From assembly GCF_028829235.1 (NCBI RefSeq), contig NZ_JAIWJY010000001.1, positions 310,001 through 374,000 of the forward strand: a stretch of DNA of 64,000 nt, read 5' to 3'. The stretch is from Tenacibaculum larymnensis (GTDB lineage Bacteria > Bacteroidota > Bacteroidia > Flavobacteriales > Flavobacteriaceae). The notes under the pieces are model-generated. The model made no database searches, was not told where the DNA came from, and saw only the letters and a list, made by a program, of their open reading frames with translations. This document shows positions 41,431 through 50,571 of this stretch, one piece after another. Both the position numbers and the translations under genes were made by a program. Every line of letters starts with the position of its first letter. Position 1 is the stretch's first letter.

Positions 41431-42024
41431 TTAAAACATACAACCTCCTAAATGTTTTGCAGCATTACGACCATTATTACCACCGCCATTATTCCAGTTT
41501 AATTTAAATACAACACCTAAAGTTCCTTGAATATGTGAACGCATACTTTCGTAACCTTCAAAAGAGTGTTTATAATATAATTGCGGATTAATACCAATAT
41601 TATCGCTAACCCAGTAAATTCCACCAGCACCAACATTAAGAGTAGGTGTCATTTTACGTTCAGAGTCAACTACACTTCCTCCTATAAAAACATACGGAGC
41701 AAACTTGTTAAACATAGCATTCAAGTTATAACGAAACGAAGCATCCATAGAAAAATACTTTGCTGAATTTTTAATAAAACCAACATCATCAATAGTATTA
41801 AAAGACATAGCACCGTCTAAAGAAAAACGATCACCAATAGGCATGGTTAAACTTAAAGTAGGTACTTGAAATAAGTATTGATCACCAATAAATGCGGCAT
41901 CACTTTCACTAAATTTCGTTATTCCGAAACCTACACCTATTTGCCAAGAGTCGTTTAAGTTTTGAGAAAAAACGGATGTTGTTAAACAAGTAAAGATTGC
42001 TATGAATAAAATTTTATGTTTCAT
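41431..42024 (-). CDS. Outer-membrane beta-barrel protein
   Basis: The 197-residue product has a signal peptide (ending TTSVFSQ) and an eight-strand barrel pattern typical of the OmpW/PorT-like families in Bacteroidetes: QIGVGFGITKFSES, FSLDGAMSFN, FAPYVFIGGSVV, LNVGAGGIYWVSDNIGINPQLYYKHSF. It ends with an unusual polar extension (NNGGGNNGRNAAKHLGGCMF), still closing in Phe. Role unknown. Confidence 0.78.
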   Translation of the reverse strand: MKHKILFIAIFTCLTTSVFSQNLNDSWQIGVGFGITKFSESDAAFIGDQYLFQVPTLSLTMPIGDRFSLDGAMSFNTIDDVGFIKNSAKYFSMDASFRYNLNAMFNKFAPYVFIGGSVVDSERKMTPTLNVGAGGIYWVSDNIGINPQLYYKHSFEGYESMRSHIQGTLGVVFKLNWNNGGGNNGRNAAKHLGGCMF

Positions 42025-42080
42025 CGGGAGATAAGTGTTTAGAGTAATAACTGGTTTAATAAGTTTTTAGTATAATTAAA

Positions 42081-42515
42081 TTAATTGGCATTCACCTTTT
42101 TAATAGCTGCGGTAAAATCATCTAAGTCGTTATCGTTTAAAACTAAATGAACGGCTTCATCACAAACTTTCTCAGCATTCTCAGCAGAGAAATGCAAAGC
42201 TACTGCAATTTTACGAAGTATGCCAACTTCCTCTTTGGCTACATCTTCATCAGCAAAAATCATTCTTGTTAAACGATATAAGCGCTCAATACGCTCGTCG
42301 TAACTTACTGGGGCGTTTATTGGGTATTTTTCAGGACTTTTTAAGATTAGCTTATATTCCTCTTCACTAATATTTAATTTTTTTGCAGCTCTGTCTAATA
42401 ATAACTGTTCTCCTTCTGAAATAATTCCATCAGTCTCAGCAATTTTTACTACACTAGCAAAGTGCCCTATTTCTTGTTTATGTTTTCCGGTTGAATATAA
42501 ATCTGATATTGACAT
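42081..42515 (-). CDS. TerB-family-like protein
   Basis: The 144-residue all-helical cytoplasmic protein has acidic paired motifs ASVVKIAETDGIISEGEQLLLDRAAKKLNIS (about 21-51) and RMIFADEDVAKEEVGILRKIAVAL (about 89-112), the pattern of TerB/DjlA-like metal-binding helical domains. TerB proteins accompany tellurite resistance genes but also occur alone; no other ter gene is seen. Confidence 0.78.
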   Translation of the reverse strand: MSISDLYSTGKHKQEIGHFASVVKIAETDGIISEGEQLLLDRAAKKLNISEEEYKLILKSPEKYPINAPVSYDERIERLYRLTRMIFADEDVAKEEVGILRKIAVALHFSAENAEKVCDEAVHLVLNDNDLDDFTAAIKKVNAN

Positions 42516-42917
42516 AATTTTTTTGTTTTTTTTAGATTGAAAGTAAGTGGTATTTATTTAGAAGCAAAGTTTAAATAAAGTCACATAAATACCGCCGAAA
42601 GTTAACAATTCTAACCAAAAACAAAGTATTATTTTTTCTTATTATAATTTAAAAACATATAAAAACTACTAATAAAAAACAGCTGTTTTTTAGATGTTTT
42701 AAAGAGTTTTTATTTTTAGTTAATACAAATGTTTATACTAGTGTTTTTTTATTCTTTAAAATAGCGATTATGGAGGTTTTAATAAAAAAACACAGAAAAA
42801 CGAAACCTTAATAGAGGATATTTATAAAATACACGAAAAGAATCAATAAATCTTAATTTAGTTTTTCGTTTTTAAAATTACTAACTTGTAGCATATGAAT
42901 TTTCAATCTTATCAAAA
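42516..42917. other. 402-bp gap without recognisable content
   Basis: AT-rich intergenic sequence between divergent genes. Short frames with stop codons are present; no gene, repeat or RNA could be supported. Confidence 0.6.
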
Positions 42918-43415
42918 ATGAAAACGGTATATACTATTTTAATTTTTTTAGTTTCGGTTACGTTTAGTTTTTCACAAAATAATGAAGTAATACAAAAAGA
43001 GGTTAATCAACAAATATGGCAACCATTTAAAAAATCTTTTGAAGCTAGAGATTGGAATACATTTAATAGTTTACATACTAATGATGTTTTAAGAGTTAAT
43101 AAGTATGGAATTCGCATAGGAGAAGAATACAAAACATCGGTACAAACATCATATCAAAAACCAACGACTAAGAAAAGACAAATAGATTTTTGTTTCAATC
43201 AAAGAACTTATAAAGAAAGTACTGGATACGAAGTAGGTTATTACCGAATTATATACACTGAAAAAGATAAAGAACCACGTATTGTATACGGAAGGTTTCA
43301 CGTGTTACTTAATAAAAATAGTGGTGTATGGTTAATTTCGCAAGACTGGGATACTGATACTATGAATGGAAAGCCAATTACTAAAGAAGATTTTGAATCA
43401 GGTAAATGTTTGTAA
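42918..43415 (+). CDS. Secreted NTF2-like (SnoaL/DUF4440 type) protein
   Basis: The 165-residue product has a signal peptide ending TFSFSQ and a cone-like alpha+beta pattern: VNQQIWQPFKKSFEARDWNTFNSLHTNDVLRV (about 28-59) then GRFHVLLNKNSGVWLISQDWDTD (about 125-147), typical of DUF4440/SnoaL-like domains. It could bind a small ligand or be an enzyme of unknown substrate. Single gene, between two regions without genes. Confidence 0.72.
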   Translation: MKTVYTILIFLVSVTFSFSQNNEVIQKEVNQQIWQPFKKSFEARDWNTFNSLHTNDVLRVNKYGIRIGEEYKTSVQTSYQKPTTKKRQIDFCFNQRTYKESTGYEVGYYRIIYTEKDKEPRIVYGRFHVLLNKNSGVWLISQDWDTDTMNGKPITKEDFESGKCL

Positions 43416-43782
43416 ATTAGACAGCAATTTTTAAGTTGTTTTATCCTTCATTTGTCATTTCGATTGTAAGAAGAAACCTGTCAAAACTTTAGTAGTAAAA
43501 ATCCTATCAAAACTGAAATTTAACTTTAAAATCGTATTTAATTAAAAATTAAATAACTAACAAAAACGCCACTTTTTTCATCTGTTAAAGTATTGTAAAA
43601 TTTAGTTCCTACTAAGTATAAAATCTGATCGAAAACGTAAATTTGCGTAGAGTTTTGCGCAGAGTTCCCCACGATTGTTAATTACTTCAGCCTTAAAAAA
43701 GAATTGCAAAAACATTGCTGTAGTTTCTATTCAGTCACTCTTCTCAAAAAAATTGAAAAGAAAACTAAAAATTTTATTGTAA
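43416..43782. other. 367-bp gap with a relic of the interspersed repeat
   Basis: The word TTTGTCATTTCGATTGTAAG near 43449-43468 followed by AGAAACCTGTC looks like a decayed left arm of the repeat family found at 49-50 kb. Nothing else recognisable was seen before the ATG at 43783. Confidence 0.45.
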
Positions 43783-46700
43783 ATGAATCAATTTGATAAG
43801 CATCAAATCATTCCTTTTTATTTAGGGAATGAAGCCTCTATTAAAGAAGCTTTAGCAAAGTACAAAGAGTTATTAGACAGCAACAAAGCAGTCATAAACC
43901 AAGTATTTGATGTAGAGTTTAAAATTATTGAAAACGATACCCAACGTCGTATTCAAGTAGCAGACACCAACAATCAAAAGTTGGTAAAAAGCGCACTGAA
44001 CATGGGACCAGATGGAGGTTCAAGTTATTACCCAGAACATATTGGAGATACTGATGAAATTTATATTTCTGAAGTACTCTTTTTTGCCATTGCACTGGAG
44101 TATCCTTCATTAAAAGAAGCAGTTGTTATTACAGCAAAAGCAATTGTAGCGTATAGTAGACGCTTTAATGATACCTGGAATTTATGGATAGACGATATGC
44201 GTGTTTTTGGTATTGAAGCTCTCTATATGCTCGCACGAACAAATGCTAGTTATACTTACTTACTATCGCAATTTTTAATTCCTTATTGGGATGACGAACA
44301 TGCTGTTGGTTACGAAGAATATTTACGCGATTTATTCGGAATAAATGGATGGAGCAGACCTATGATTAAGGCTTTTATTTGGTGTGATAATAGTTATTTT
44401 AGACAAGCTATTGCAACATCACAAGAAGAATCATTAGGAAATTATTTAAAAGTAAATCCAGAAGAATATAACTATTTTAAACAAGCACTTAAAGAACGAT
44501 TAATAGAAGAACCAGTACTATTACCCTATAGTGATAGTGACCCAGAAGAAGTACACCCTGTATTAGATATTTATTTCAGCTTAGTAGTGGTTGCCGAAGA
44601 ATGGGCAGAGTCAATAGAAGACAATGAAGAGGTATTACAAGAACATTTTATTGAAGACACTTTAGAAAATGAAGCACTTGATTTAGAAAAAAGTATAAAA
44701 AATACACTTCAAAAACCTTTAAGTAAAATTAGTGAAGAGGCACAAAGAGAAAAAGACGAAGACGAAGAAAGAGAAGCCTATTTTGATAATTATGAATATG
44801 GAGATGGGTTAAAAAGTGTAAAAGAGTTAATCTTACACCTAAATCGCGGTGCAGATCTTTGGAAATATGTGCAAACAGGTCAACATAAAGATGCCTTAAA
44901 AGATTTACCTCAGACTGATTTATTACCTTTGGCTAAAGAGCATGCTCGTGTTATGCACTTAAGAATGATGTATTTCACAGGTGGTTATCGTGATGAAAAT
45001 GAAGTTCGTGAATCTCTAGAAAATATTATTAGTGATGTTACAGCAGAACTATTATCGTTTGAAGAAGAAGATATTGAAGAAATTTATCAAAACGGTCTAA
45101 TCCTTACAATCAAAACACGACCAACTGGCGCAGCAGAGGATACTGAAGTAGAACAAAGGCAACAAGTACGTAACGCTATGTATTTACGTATACTAGATGT
45201 GTTCTATTACGCATTTGGTAAAAAACCGTTTGATGACGATATTAAAGAAATTGTAACTAAAAATGATCCTTTATTAACTGTTGAGGAATATCAGCAACGT
45301 TACTATTCTCAGCTTTCAAAAGAAGCAACACTTGAAGAAAAAGAAAAGCACGAAAAAAACATCATAATAGAAGTATTACAAGAGTTTGCAGATCTTGATA
45401 CAAAACTAAGTAAAAAGAATTTTGACGATGCAGCTTTTGTTTTTGAAGAAAAAAGAGAACGTCGCGATTGCTCTTGGTGGCCAAAAGATAACATAGGCTG
45501 TTGTGCTTTAGCAACGCACCTACTCTTTCAAGACTTTCAACAACGTGTAGGTGATCAATATACCCAAGACTTATTTAATTATATCAATGAAAATGTTTGG
45601 GCGCTGATGGCTAAAATGGTAAAAGAATCATTGGTAAACCCTATTGATGAAAAGGATAAAGACTTAGATACTATCAAAGAGCAAGCTTTAGCTTATATCA
45701 CAGATGCAAACACTACATTAACAGAAGAAGAAGCATTAAAAACCTTTAAAAAAGTCTTACGAGTAGACAAAAAAGAAGAAGCAAGTGCTAAACAAAAAAA
45801 GTACGATTTATTCGATAATGCCTATGAAGACAACCAACGTACTGTACTTACTTGTTATTGGTTATCGCAAATGCCACTACCAAGTCAAAAACAAGGAAAA
45901 CGATTATGGAAATTGTGGGTAGCCTTAGCTCCGCAAAGAGTAATACAATTTTTAGCAAAAATAAACGCAGACGATGAATATGATTACACATTTGAGAAGC
46001 CTATAAAAGAAATTGATTTTTACGACAGAATTGAAAGAAATGGAGTGCCTAAAGCACAAAGTATTGCTTTTCAAATGGTAGTAGCCCAAAAAGAGTTTCA
46101 TAATAGTTGGGAAGGAGATAAAGCTCCTTATTTAGTATGGTTAGATAAGTATAATGAAATAGACAGTACAGCAACTGGTATGTTTGATGTAATGGATAAA
46201 AAACGTGCAATAGCCTTAGACCAAGGAATGCATTATATCGAAGCAAATAGACGAATTGAATATTTTATCGACTTATCACTACAAAATGAGCGTTTTCCTT
46301 TTAACCAGCCAGAAGCATTTAAAGAAACACTAGGTAAATTGTTTCAAGTAAATTTAGTACCATGGTATAAAAGACTATCTGTATACGACGACAATACATG
46401 TAAAAATTATCATAATTATTACAACAACGACAATGAAGAAATTAGTGCTTTAGAGAAATTACCAATATCATTTCATCCAAATGCAGTTACCAATCTTTCT
46501 ACAAAAATTAACGATTACAACCAAGTTCAATTACTCCAAAAGAAAGGAGAAAAACTCGTTATTTTACAACTAGATAAAGAGTATAACGACCATAGATTTG
46601 AAGACTCGCAAATAACACCCGAAAAAGTATCGCTACCTTTTGGTCAGTTTGTGTTATTTCCCGAAGAAATAGATACAGATACAATTTTAAGCGCCATTCG

Positions 46701-47352
46701 TAACCAAACTACCGATGCGGAAGATGTTGAATTGTTAGTTACTAAATTACAGGAGTATTTAAATGATGAGGTGAGTTACGCAGATATGACATCACTATGT
46801 AATAAAATGCTTAAAAAAGAAGATTTCAACGTCTATGATAGAAATTATTCAGCGATGACAATTCAGCAATTTATTTGGATGCTATCAGAAGAAAAACAAC
46901 ATCGTTTTATCAAACTTTTTGCAAACCATAGTCTTGAAGGAACCCAAATGCTAACGAGAGATTTCACCAAAGCATTTTTACGAATGAAAGTACGTGAAAA
47001 AGAAGTTAGTTTAGAAGAAATAAGAGAAAAATCAGAAGAAGATGAGTATAAAGAAGCAGCATTTACATACTTACTAAATCTTTTAGATTCTCTAGAAATA
47101 AACCCATTATACATTGCAGATATAGCGCTTGATGATTATAGTGATACCTCAATAAATTGGTTTATTGCTTTAGGAGCAGAAAAACTGTTTGACCTATCAC
47201 AAAACTTCTCAGTAGATAAACGTGTAGAATTGATAGAAATGCTTTCTGAATCTGAAGAAGCTACAAACGTTTTAAAACCCTTTTTAGAAGATGCATCCAG
47301 GATTGTAAGAGATGCTACAGAAAGTGTCTTAAACACTTCAGAAATGATGTAA
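43783..47352 (+). CDS. 1189-residue protein of unknown function with C-terminal HEAT-like segments
   Basis: This very acidic, largely helical cytoplasmic protein has no signal peptide and no membrane helix. I do not recognise a family. Visible landmarks are MGPDGGSSYYPEHIGDTDEIYISE (about 73-96), a Trp-rich stretch (NDTWNLWIDDMR; WSRPMIKAFIWCDNS), a Cys cluster CSWWPKDNIGCCAL (about 565-578) and a C-terminal HEAT-like helical repeat (KPFLEDASRIVRDATESVLN). Hydrophilic low-complexity D/E segments (about 320-345) interrupt the fold. It precedes the JmjC-like gene by 237 bp on the same strand. Confidence 0.7.
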   Translation: MNQFDKHQIIPFYLGNEASIKEALAKYKELLDSNKAVINQVFDVEFKIIENDTQRRIQVADTNNQKLVKSALNMGPDGGSSYYPEHIGDTDEIYISEVLFFAIALEYPSLKEAVVITAKAIVAYSRRFNDTWNLWIDDMRVFGIEALYMLARTNASYTYLLSQFLIPYWDDEHAVGYEEYLRDLFGINGWSRPMIKAFIWCDNSYFRQAIATSQEESLGNYLKVNPEEYNYFKQALKERLIEEPVLLPYSDSDPEEVHPVLDIYFSLVVVAEEWAESIEDNEEVLQEHFIEDTLENEALDLEKSIKNTLQKPLSKISEEAQREKDEDEEREAYFDNYEYGDGLKSVKELILHLNRGADLWKYVQTGQHKDALKDLPQTDLLPLAKEHARVMHLRMMYFTGGYRDENEVRESLENIISDVTAELLSFEEEDIEEIYQNGLILTIKTRPTGAAEDTEVEQRQQVRNAMYLRILDVFYYAFGKKPFDDDIKEIVTKNDPLLTVEEYQQRYYSQLSKEATLEEKEKHEKNIIIEVLQEFADLDTKLSKKNFDDAAFVFEEKRERRDCSWWPKDNIGCCALATHLLFQDFQQRVGDQYTQDLFNYINENVWALMAKMVKESLVNPIDEKDKDLDTIKEQALAYITDANTTLTEEEALKTFKKVLRVDKKEEASAKQKKYDLFDNAYEDNQRTVLTCYWLSQMPLPSQKQGKRLWKLWVALAPQRVIQFLAKINADDEYDYTFEKPIKEIDFYDRIERNGVPKAQSIAFQMVVAQKEFHNSWEGDKAPYLVWLDKYNEIDSTATGMFDVMDKKRAIALDQGMHYIEANRRIEYFIDLSLQNERFPFNQPEAFKETLGKLFQVNLVPWYKRLSVYDDNTCKNYHNYYNNDNEEISALEKLPISFHPNAVTNLSTKINDYNQVQLLQKKGEKLVILQLDKEYNDHRFEDSQITPEKVSLPFGQFVLFPEEIDTDTILSAIRNQTTDAEDVELLVTKLQEYLNDEVSYADMTSLCNKMLKKEDFNVYDRNYSAMTIQQFIWMLSEEKQHRFIKLFANHSLEGTQMLTRDFTKAFLRMKVREKEVSLEEIREKSEEDEYKEAAFTYLLNLLDSLEINPLYIADIALDDYSDTSINWFIALGAEKLFDLSQNFSVDKRVELIEMLSESEEATNVLKPFLEDASRIVRDATESVLNTSEMM

Positions 47353-47364
47353 AAAACAAAAAAG

Positions 47365-47392
47365 CTGTCTATTTAGGCAGCTTTTTTTATGT
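47365..47392 (+). terminator. Terminator after the 1189-residue gene
   Basis: AAAAAGCTGTCTATTTAGGCAGCTTTTTTT: a stem AAAGCTGcCT-like with small mismatches and a T run. Confidence 0.65.
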
Positions 47393-47406
47393 TTTAACTT
47401 GTCATC

Positions 47407-47434
47407 GTCATTGCGAGCGATAGCGAAGCAATCT
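47407..47434 (+). repeat. Interspersed palindromic repeat, type ii arm
   Basis: A 28-bp arm beginning GTCATTGCGAGCGATAGCGA, followed by an incomplete right half near 47488-47502 (TTCGAAATAACGTTG). It is related to the unit at 55701-55785. Confidence 0.7.
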
Positions 47435-47589
47435 TTAAATCGTGTGTTTCCAACTAACAGATTACTTAGGTCACCTACTCTTTCGAAATAACGTTGAGGT
47501 GGTATAACTGATTAAAATAAGGGAATAAAAGCATAAAAATAATTTTCAAAATACCTTATTTTTATGAGCAGAAGCTTTAAAACCAGCCT

Positions 47590-48819
47590 ATGAACAACGA
47601 GAAGAATTCTGAAACTTGGAAAAAACTCTACCAAAACTCACAAGAACTTACCAAACCAACATCAATAGACAACATACTTTCTGATGACGATGTAATCTTT
47701 TTAAAACAAGAATTAAAAAACATCATCAATCGGTTTTTAGACAAAGGAGAATTACACAAAGGCATCAAAGTATACATAAACCACGAGCTTCAAAACGGAA
47801 TAGCAGAAGAAATGGCTGCTAATAGACCCGAAGAAAATGAAACTATTGAGCAGTGGTGTATGAAGCTCTTTGGAGATCAAAAATTCGGAGTTGTTTTCAA
47901 TAGTTTAGAAACGTTTAGTAATGAGTTTACAGAGAGAATGTGCCATATAGTTGCCCCACTACTCCAAAAAGCAGGTATGCCGTTGGGCGGACTTTCTTTT
48001 TTGTTTTTTATGGGAAATTATGGTTTTACCCCTTTCGGAATTCATAAAGATGCTAAAGGAGAAGATGGTTTTTTGTTTCACTTAGGCCCAAATGATAAAG
48101 GTTTTTACACTTGGGATATTGAAGAATACAACCAAATAGAACACCATACCAAAGTGTTCCACGAGGTAGAAGCAATGTTACCAACATCCACAAAATATCC
48201 GTTAAAAGAAAAATCGACCATGTTTATTCCACATCAGGTGTATCATATTGCAAAAACTGATGAGTTTTCGCTGAGTGTGGTAATGGATTACATCAATCCG
48301 TCTAGAGATTATTTAGAAAAAACGATTGCTGCACAAATAGCCGCAAGTGAGTTAACTAAAAATCCAAAAGTAGGGTACTTATCACCCGTAGATATTACAA
48401 CCGAAGAATTGGATTGGAATAACTTATTAAACCCAAAAACATGGGAAAATAAATACAAAAATGCACTTACAAAATACATAACCAAACTAAAAAGTAACGC
48501 AGGAGTTTTACAACCTTCGATAGTTGAAAACAAAGAAGGGTTGCCCAATCCACCATTTCAAATTAAGGGAAAAACAATTTTTCCGTTGTTGTTACATACA
48601 GAAAACACAGAGAAAACCTGTATTATGGCAAGAGGAAATGAGGTTATTGTTAGTAATAACTCACAACTAAACACAATTATAAAAAAACTAAACACAGGAG
48701 AAACCATAAGTTTTGACGAACTACAAAACCACCTCACTCCTACTTGGGAATTGATGGATGTATTTGATTTTGTAAGTCAGTTAACACGAGTTGGAGCGAT
48801 TACTATTTGTAAGGAATAA
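47590..48819 (+). CDS. JmjC/cupin-like 2-oxoglutarate oxygenase with C-terminal winged-helix-like region
   Basis: The 409-residue cytoplasmic protein has a cupin core in which FGIHKDAKGEDGFLFHLG supplies the HxD pair (His152, Asp154) and FIPHQVYHIAK the distal His (215 or 219), the facial triad of Fe(II)/2-oxoglutarate hydroxylases. The C-terminal domain (EVIVSNNSQLNTII; ELMDVFDFVSQLTRVGAI) resembles the winged-helix tail of ROX/RoxA-type ribosomal oxygenases. These hydroxylate protein residues. It could act on ribosomal proteins or on peptides; the leader-peptide genes are about 8 kb away, so any link is speculative. Confidence 0.68.
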   Translation: MNNEKNSETWKKLYQNSQELTKPTSIDNILSDDDVIFLKQELKNIINRFLDKGELHKGIKVYINHELQNGIAEEMAANRPEENETIEQWCMKLFGDQKFGVVFNSLETFSNEFTERMCHIVAPLLQKAGMPLGGLSFLFFMGNYGFTPFGIHKDAKGEDGFLFHLGPNDKGFYTWDIEEYNQIEHHTKVFHEVEAMLPTSTKYPLKEKSTMFIPHQVYHIAKTDEFSLSVVMDYINPSRDYLEKTIAAQIAASELTKNPKVGYLSPVDITTEELDWNNLLNPKTWENKYKNALTKYITKLKSNAGVLQPSIVENKEGLPNPPFQIKGKTIFPLLLHTENTEKTCIMARGNEVIVSNNSQLNTIIKKLNTGETISFDELQNHLTPTWELMDVFDFVSQLTRVGAITICKE

Positions 48820-48828
48820 AGCCTTTTT

Positions 48829-48965
48829 TTGTACAAACTTTTTAAAGTTATTTTTTTTCTTGTACATCAAGATCGCTCCGTTTGATGTACAAATAAATTT
48901 TTTAAAAATATTTTCTTGTACACAGGCTGTACAAACTTTTTTCTACAAAAAAAATCCTTGTACAA
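48829..48965 (+). repeat. TTGTACA palindrome cluster downstream of the oxygenase gene
   Basis: Within 140 bp: TTGTACA at 48829, a hairpin TTGTACATCAA ... TTGATGTACAA (48860-48892), a second hairpin TTGTACA-CAGGC-TGTACAA (48916-48934) and TTGTACAA at 48958-48965. It lies in the 3' region of the oxygenase transcript. Confidence 0.7.
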
Positions 48966-48975
48966 CATAAGAAAG

Positions 48976-49252
48976 ACGTTGAGGTTGTATGGTTTCCCGT
49001 AATTTCGACCGTAGGGAGAAATCTGCTTAATTTGAGTAGGAAACACTCTTTTAAATACCTAACACGCGACTGTAAGATTTCTCAGTCGTGCCTCCTTCGA
49101 AATGACGTAATGAGTTGTCATTTAGAGCGATAGCGAGAAATCTGTTTAATTCTAGTTAGAAGCATTATTGAAAATACCTAATAGACCATTATAAGATTTA
49201 GCTCCGCTGAACCTTAAGGTTTCTCAGTCGTCACTTTCTTCGAAATGACGTT
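48976..49252 (+). repeat. Interspersed palindromic repeat units u1-u2 (type i)
   Basis: u1 (about 48976-49108) and u2 (about 49114-49252) each have a left arm ending GAGAAATCTG, a central segment of about 50 bp with AATACCTAA, and a right arm ending CGAAATGACG. They sit directly upstream of a broken GIY-YIG gene. Confidence 0.75.
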
Positions 49253-49280
49253 TATAATTTTTTATATCTTTAAAAGAAAA

Positions 49281-49580
49281 ATGCTAGAAAATTACGTTGT
49301 ATACATCATTACAAATAAGAATAAGACCACGTTATATATTGGTGTTACCAACAACCTTCAAAAACGATTATCGCAAGATTATTTTGATAGTGAACATGCT
49401 AAAAAATCCTTTGCAGGAAAGTACAACTGCTATTATTTAGTTTATTATGAAACTTTCTAGAGCGTAAACGAAGCAATTCACCGAGAAAAAGAATTGAAAA
49501 AATGGCGCAGAGAAAAGAAAGAAAATTTGATTAATAGTTTTAATCCTGAGTGGCACTTTTTGAATAATGAGGTTTTTTAA
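49281..49580 (+). pseudogene. GIY-YIG nuclease gene broken by an in-frame amber codon
   Basis: The frame from the ATG at 49281 reads VVYIITNKNKTTLYIGVTNNLQKRL (GIY-YIG motif) and continues to YYETF, where TAG (49458-49460) interrupts codon 60. The same frame then continues without shift as SVNEAIHREKELKKWRREKK ... FNPEWHFLNN to TAA at 49578-49580, exactly the expected C-terminal half of this small nuclease family (about 99 codons). A CAG-to-TAG type change is the simplest explanation. It lies between repeat units u2 and u3. Confidence 0.85.
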
Positions 49581-49600
49581 GCAATACTTTTTATTACTAC

Positions 49601-50100
49601 TGTCATTTCGAGCGATAGCGAGAAATCTGCTTAATTTTAGTCACAAATACCCTTTAAAGTAACTAACACACAACAATAAGATTTAGCTCCGCTGAACCTT
49701 GCGGTTTCTCAGTCGTGCCTCCTTAGAAATGACGTTGAGGTTGCATGGTGTCCTGTCATTTCGAGCAATAGCGAGAAATCTTTCTAATTTTAGTTAGAAA
49801 CACTCTTTTAAGTACCTAACACACGACTATAAGATTTCTCACTTCCGTTGCACTCCAGTTCGAAATGACGTTGAGGTTGCATAGTATCCTGTCATTTCGA
49901 GCGATAGCGAGAAATCTCACTCACGGGAGTTACAAATACACTTGAAAGTGCTCAATACACAAGAATAAGATTTCTCACCTCCGTTGCACTTCAGTTCGAA
50001 ATGACGTTGAGGTTGCATTGTATCTTGTCATTTCGAGCAATAGCGAGAAATCTCACTCATGAGAGTTACAAACACTCTTAAAAGGAACAAACACCCTTAC
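49601..50100 (+). repeat. Interspersed palindromic repeat units u3-u6 (type i)
   Basis: Four further units of 118-134 bp: u3 about 49601-49734, u4 about 49753-49870, u5 about 49889-50006, u6 from about 50026 (right end lost by about 50100). Linkers between them are GTTGAGGTTGCATNGTATCCT-like and nearly constant. The central segments diverge more than the arms. Confidence 0.8.
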
Positions 50101-50311
50101 GAACTCACACACAAATAAATAACCCTTGCCTCCCTCCTCTTTTTTTACTATGTTTAACACGCTAAAAAAGTAAAAAGTAGTACCACCCCTTATCTCAACT
50201 ATTTTTTATAAACAACAAGTAACAACAAACACTTCTTTATGGATTACCGTAAAGGTTTTTGGTTATATGTGTGTATTTATGTCAATGAATCATTAAAATA
50301 ATATAAGATTT
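50101..50311. other. Non-repeat spacer before the cargo genes
   Basis: AT-rich sequence without recognisable features leads from the last repeat unit to the 80-residue protein gene. Confidence 0.4.
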
Positions 50312-50554
50312 ATGGAATTAGAGAAATTAATAGCTTCATCATATGGAGTAGAAGACCTAATTTTTGCAGGTCACAGTTTAGATATTGAAAGAGCTTCAAA
50401 ATCGATAGTTGTAGCTAATGAGGAAGAAATAGGAATGGAAGAGTTTTTAAAGAAGCATAGAGAGTTTTTAGAAAGTAAAGGTTGTTGTTTAGACCATATT
50501 GAAGGGCAGTTAAAAAGAGTTCAAAGAATAGACTTATATTTTAAGTTTGACTAG
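50312..50554 (+). CDS. Small hypothetical protein (80 residues)
   Basis: The protein (MELEKLIASSYGVEDLIFAG ...) is soluble, mostly helical, with two adjacent cysteines near residue 58 (SKGCCLDHIEGQL) and an acidic centre (NEEEIGMEEFLKKH). No family recognised. It lies 17 bp before the GIY-YIG-like gene on the same strand, so it belongs to the same small cargo segment. Confidence 0.55.
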   Translation: MELEKLIASSYGVEDLIFAGHSLDIERASKSIVVANEEEIGMEEFLKKHREFLESKGCCLDHIEGQLKRVQRIDLYFKFD

Positions 50555-50571
50555 GGATAAATAATATAAAT

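Noticed and set aside
48155..48169. GTTCCACGAGG as parS half-site in the oxygenase gene
   Set aside because: Only the left half matches; chance occurrence is likely.
49245..49460. Start of the GIY-YIG gene at 49245
   Set aside because: That ATG lies in the right arm of repeat unit u2 (CGAAATGACG); the family N terminus begins at 49281.
49601..50100. Regular repeat spacing resembling a CRISPR array
   Set aside because: Units are 118-134 bp with large internal inverted arms and similar central parts. There are no short identical repeats with unique spacers and no cas gene.
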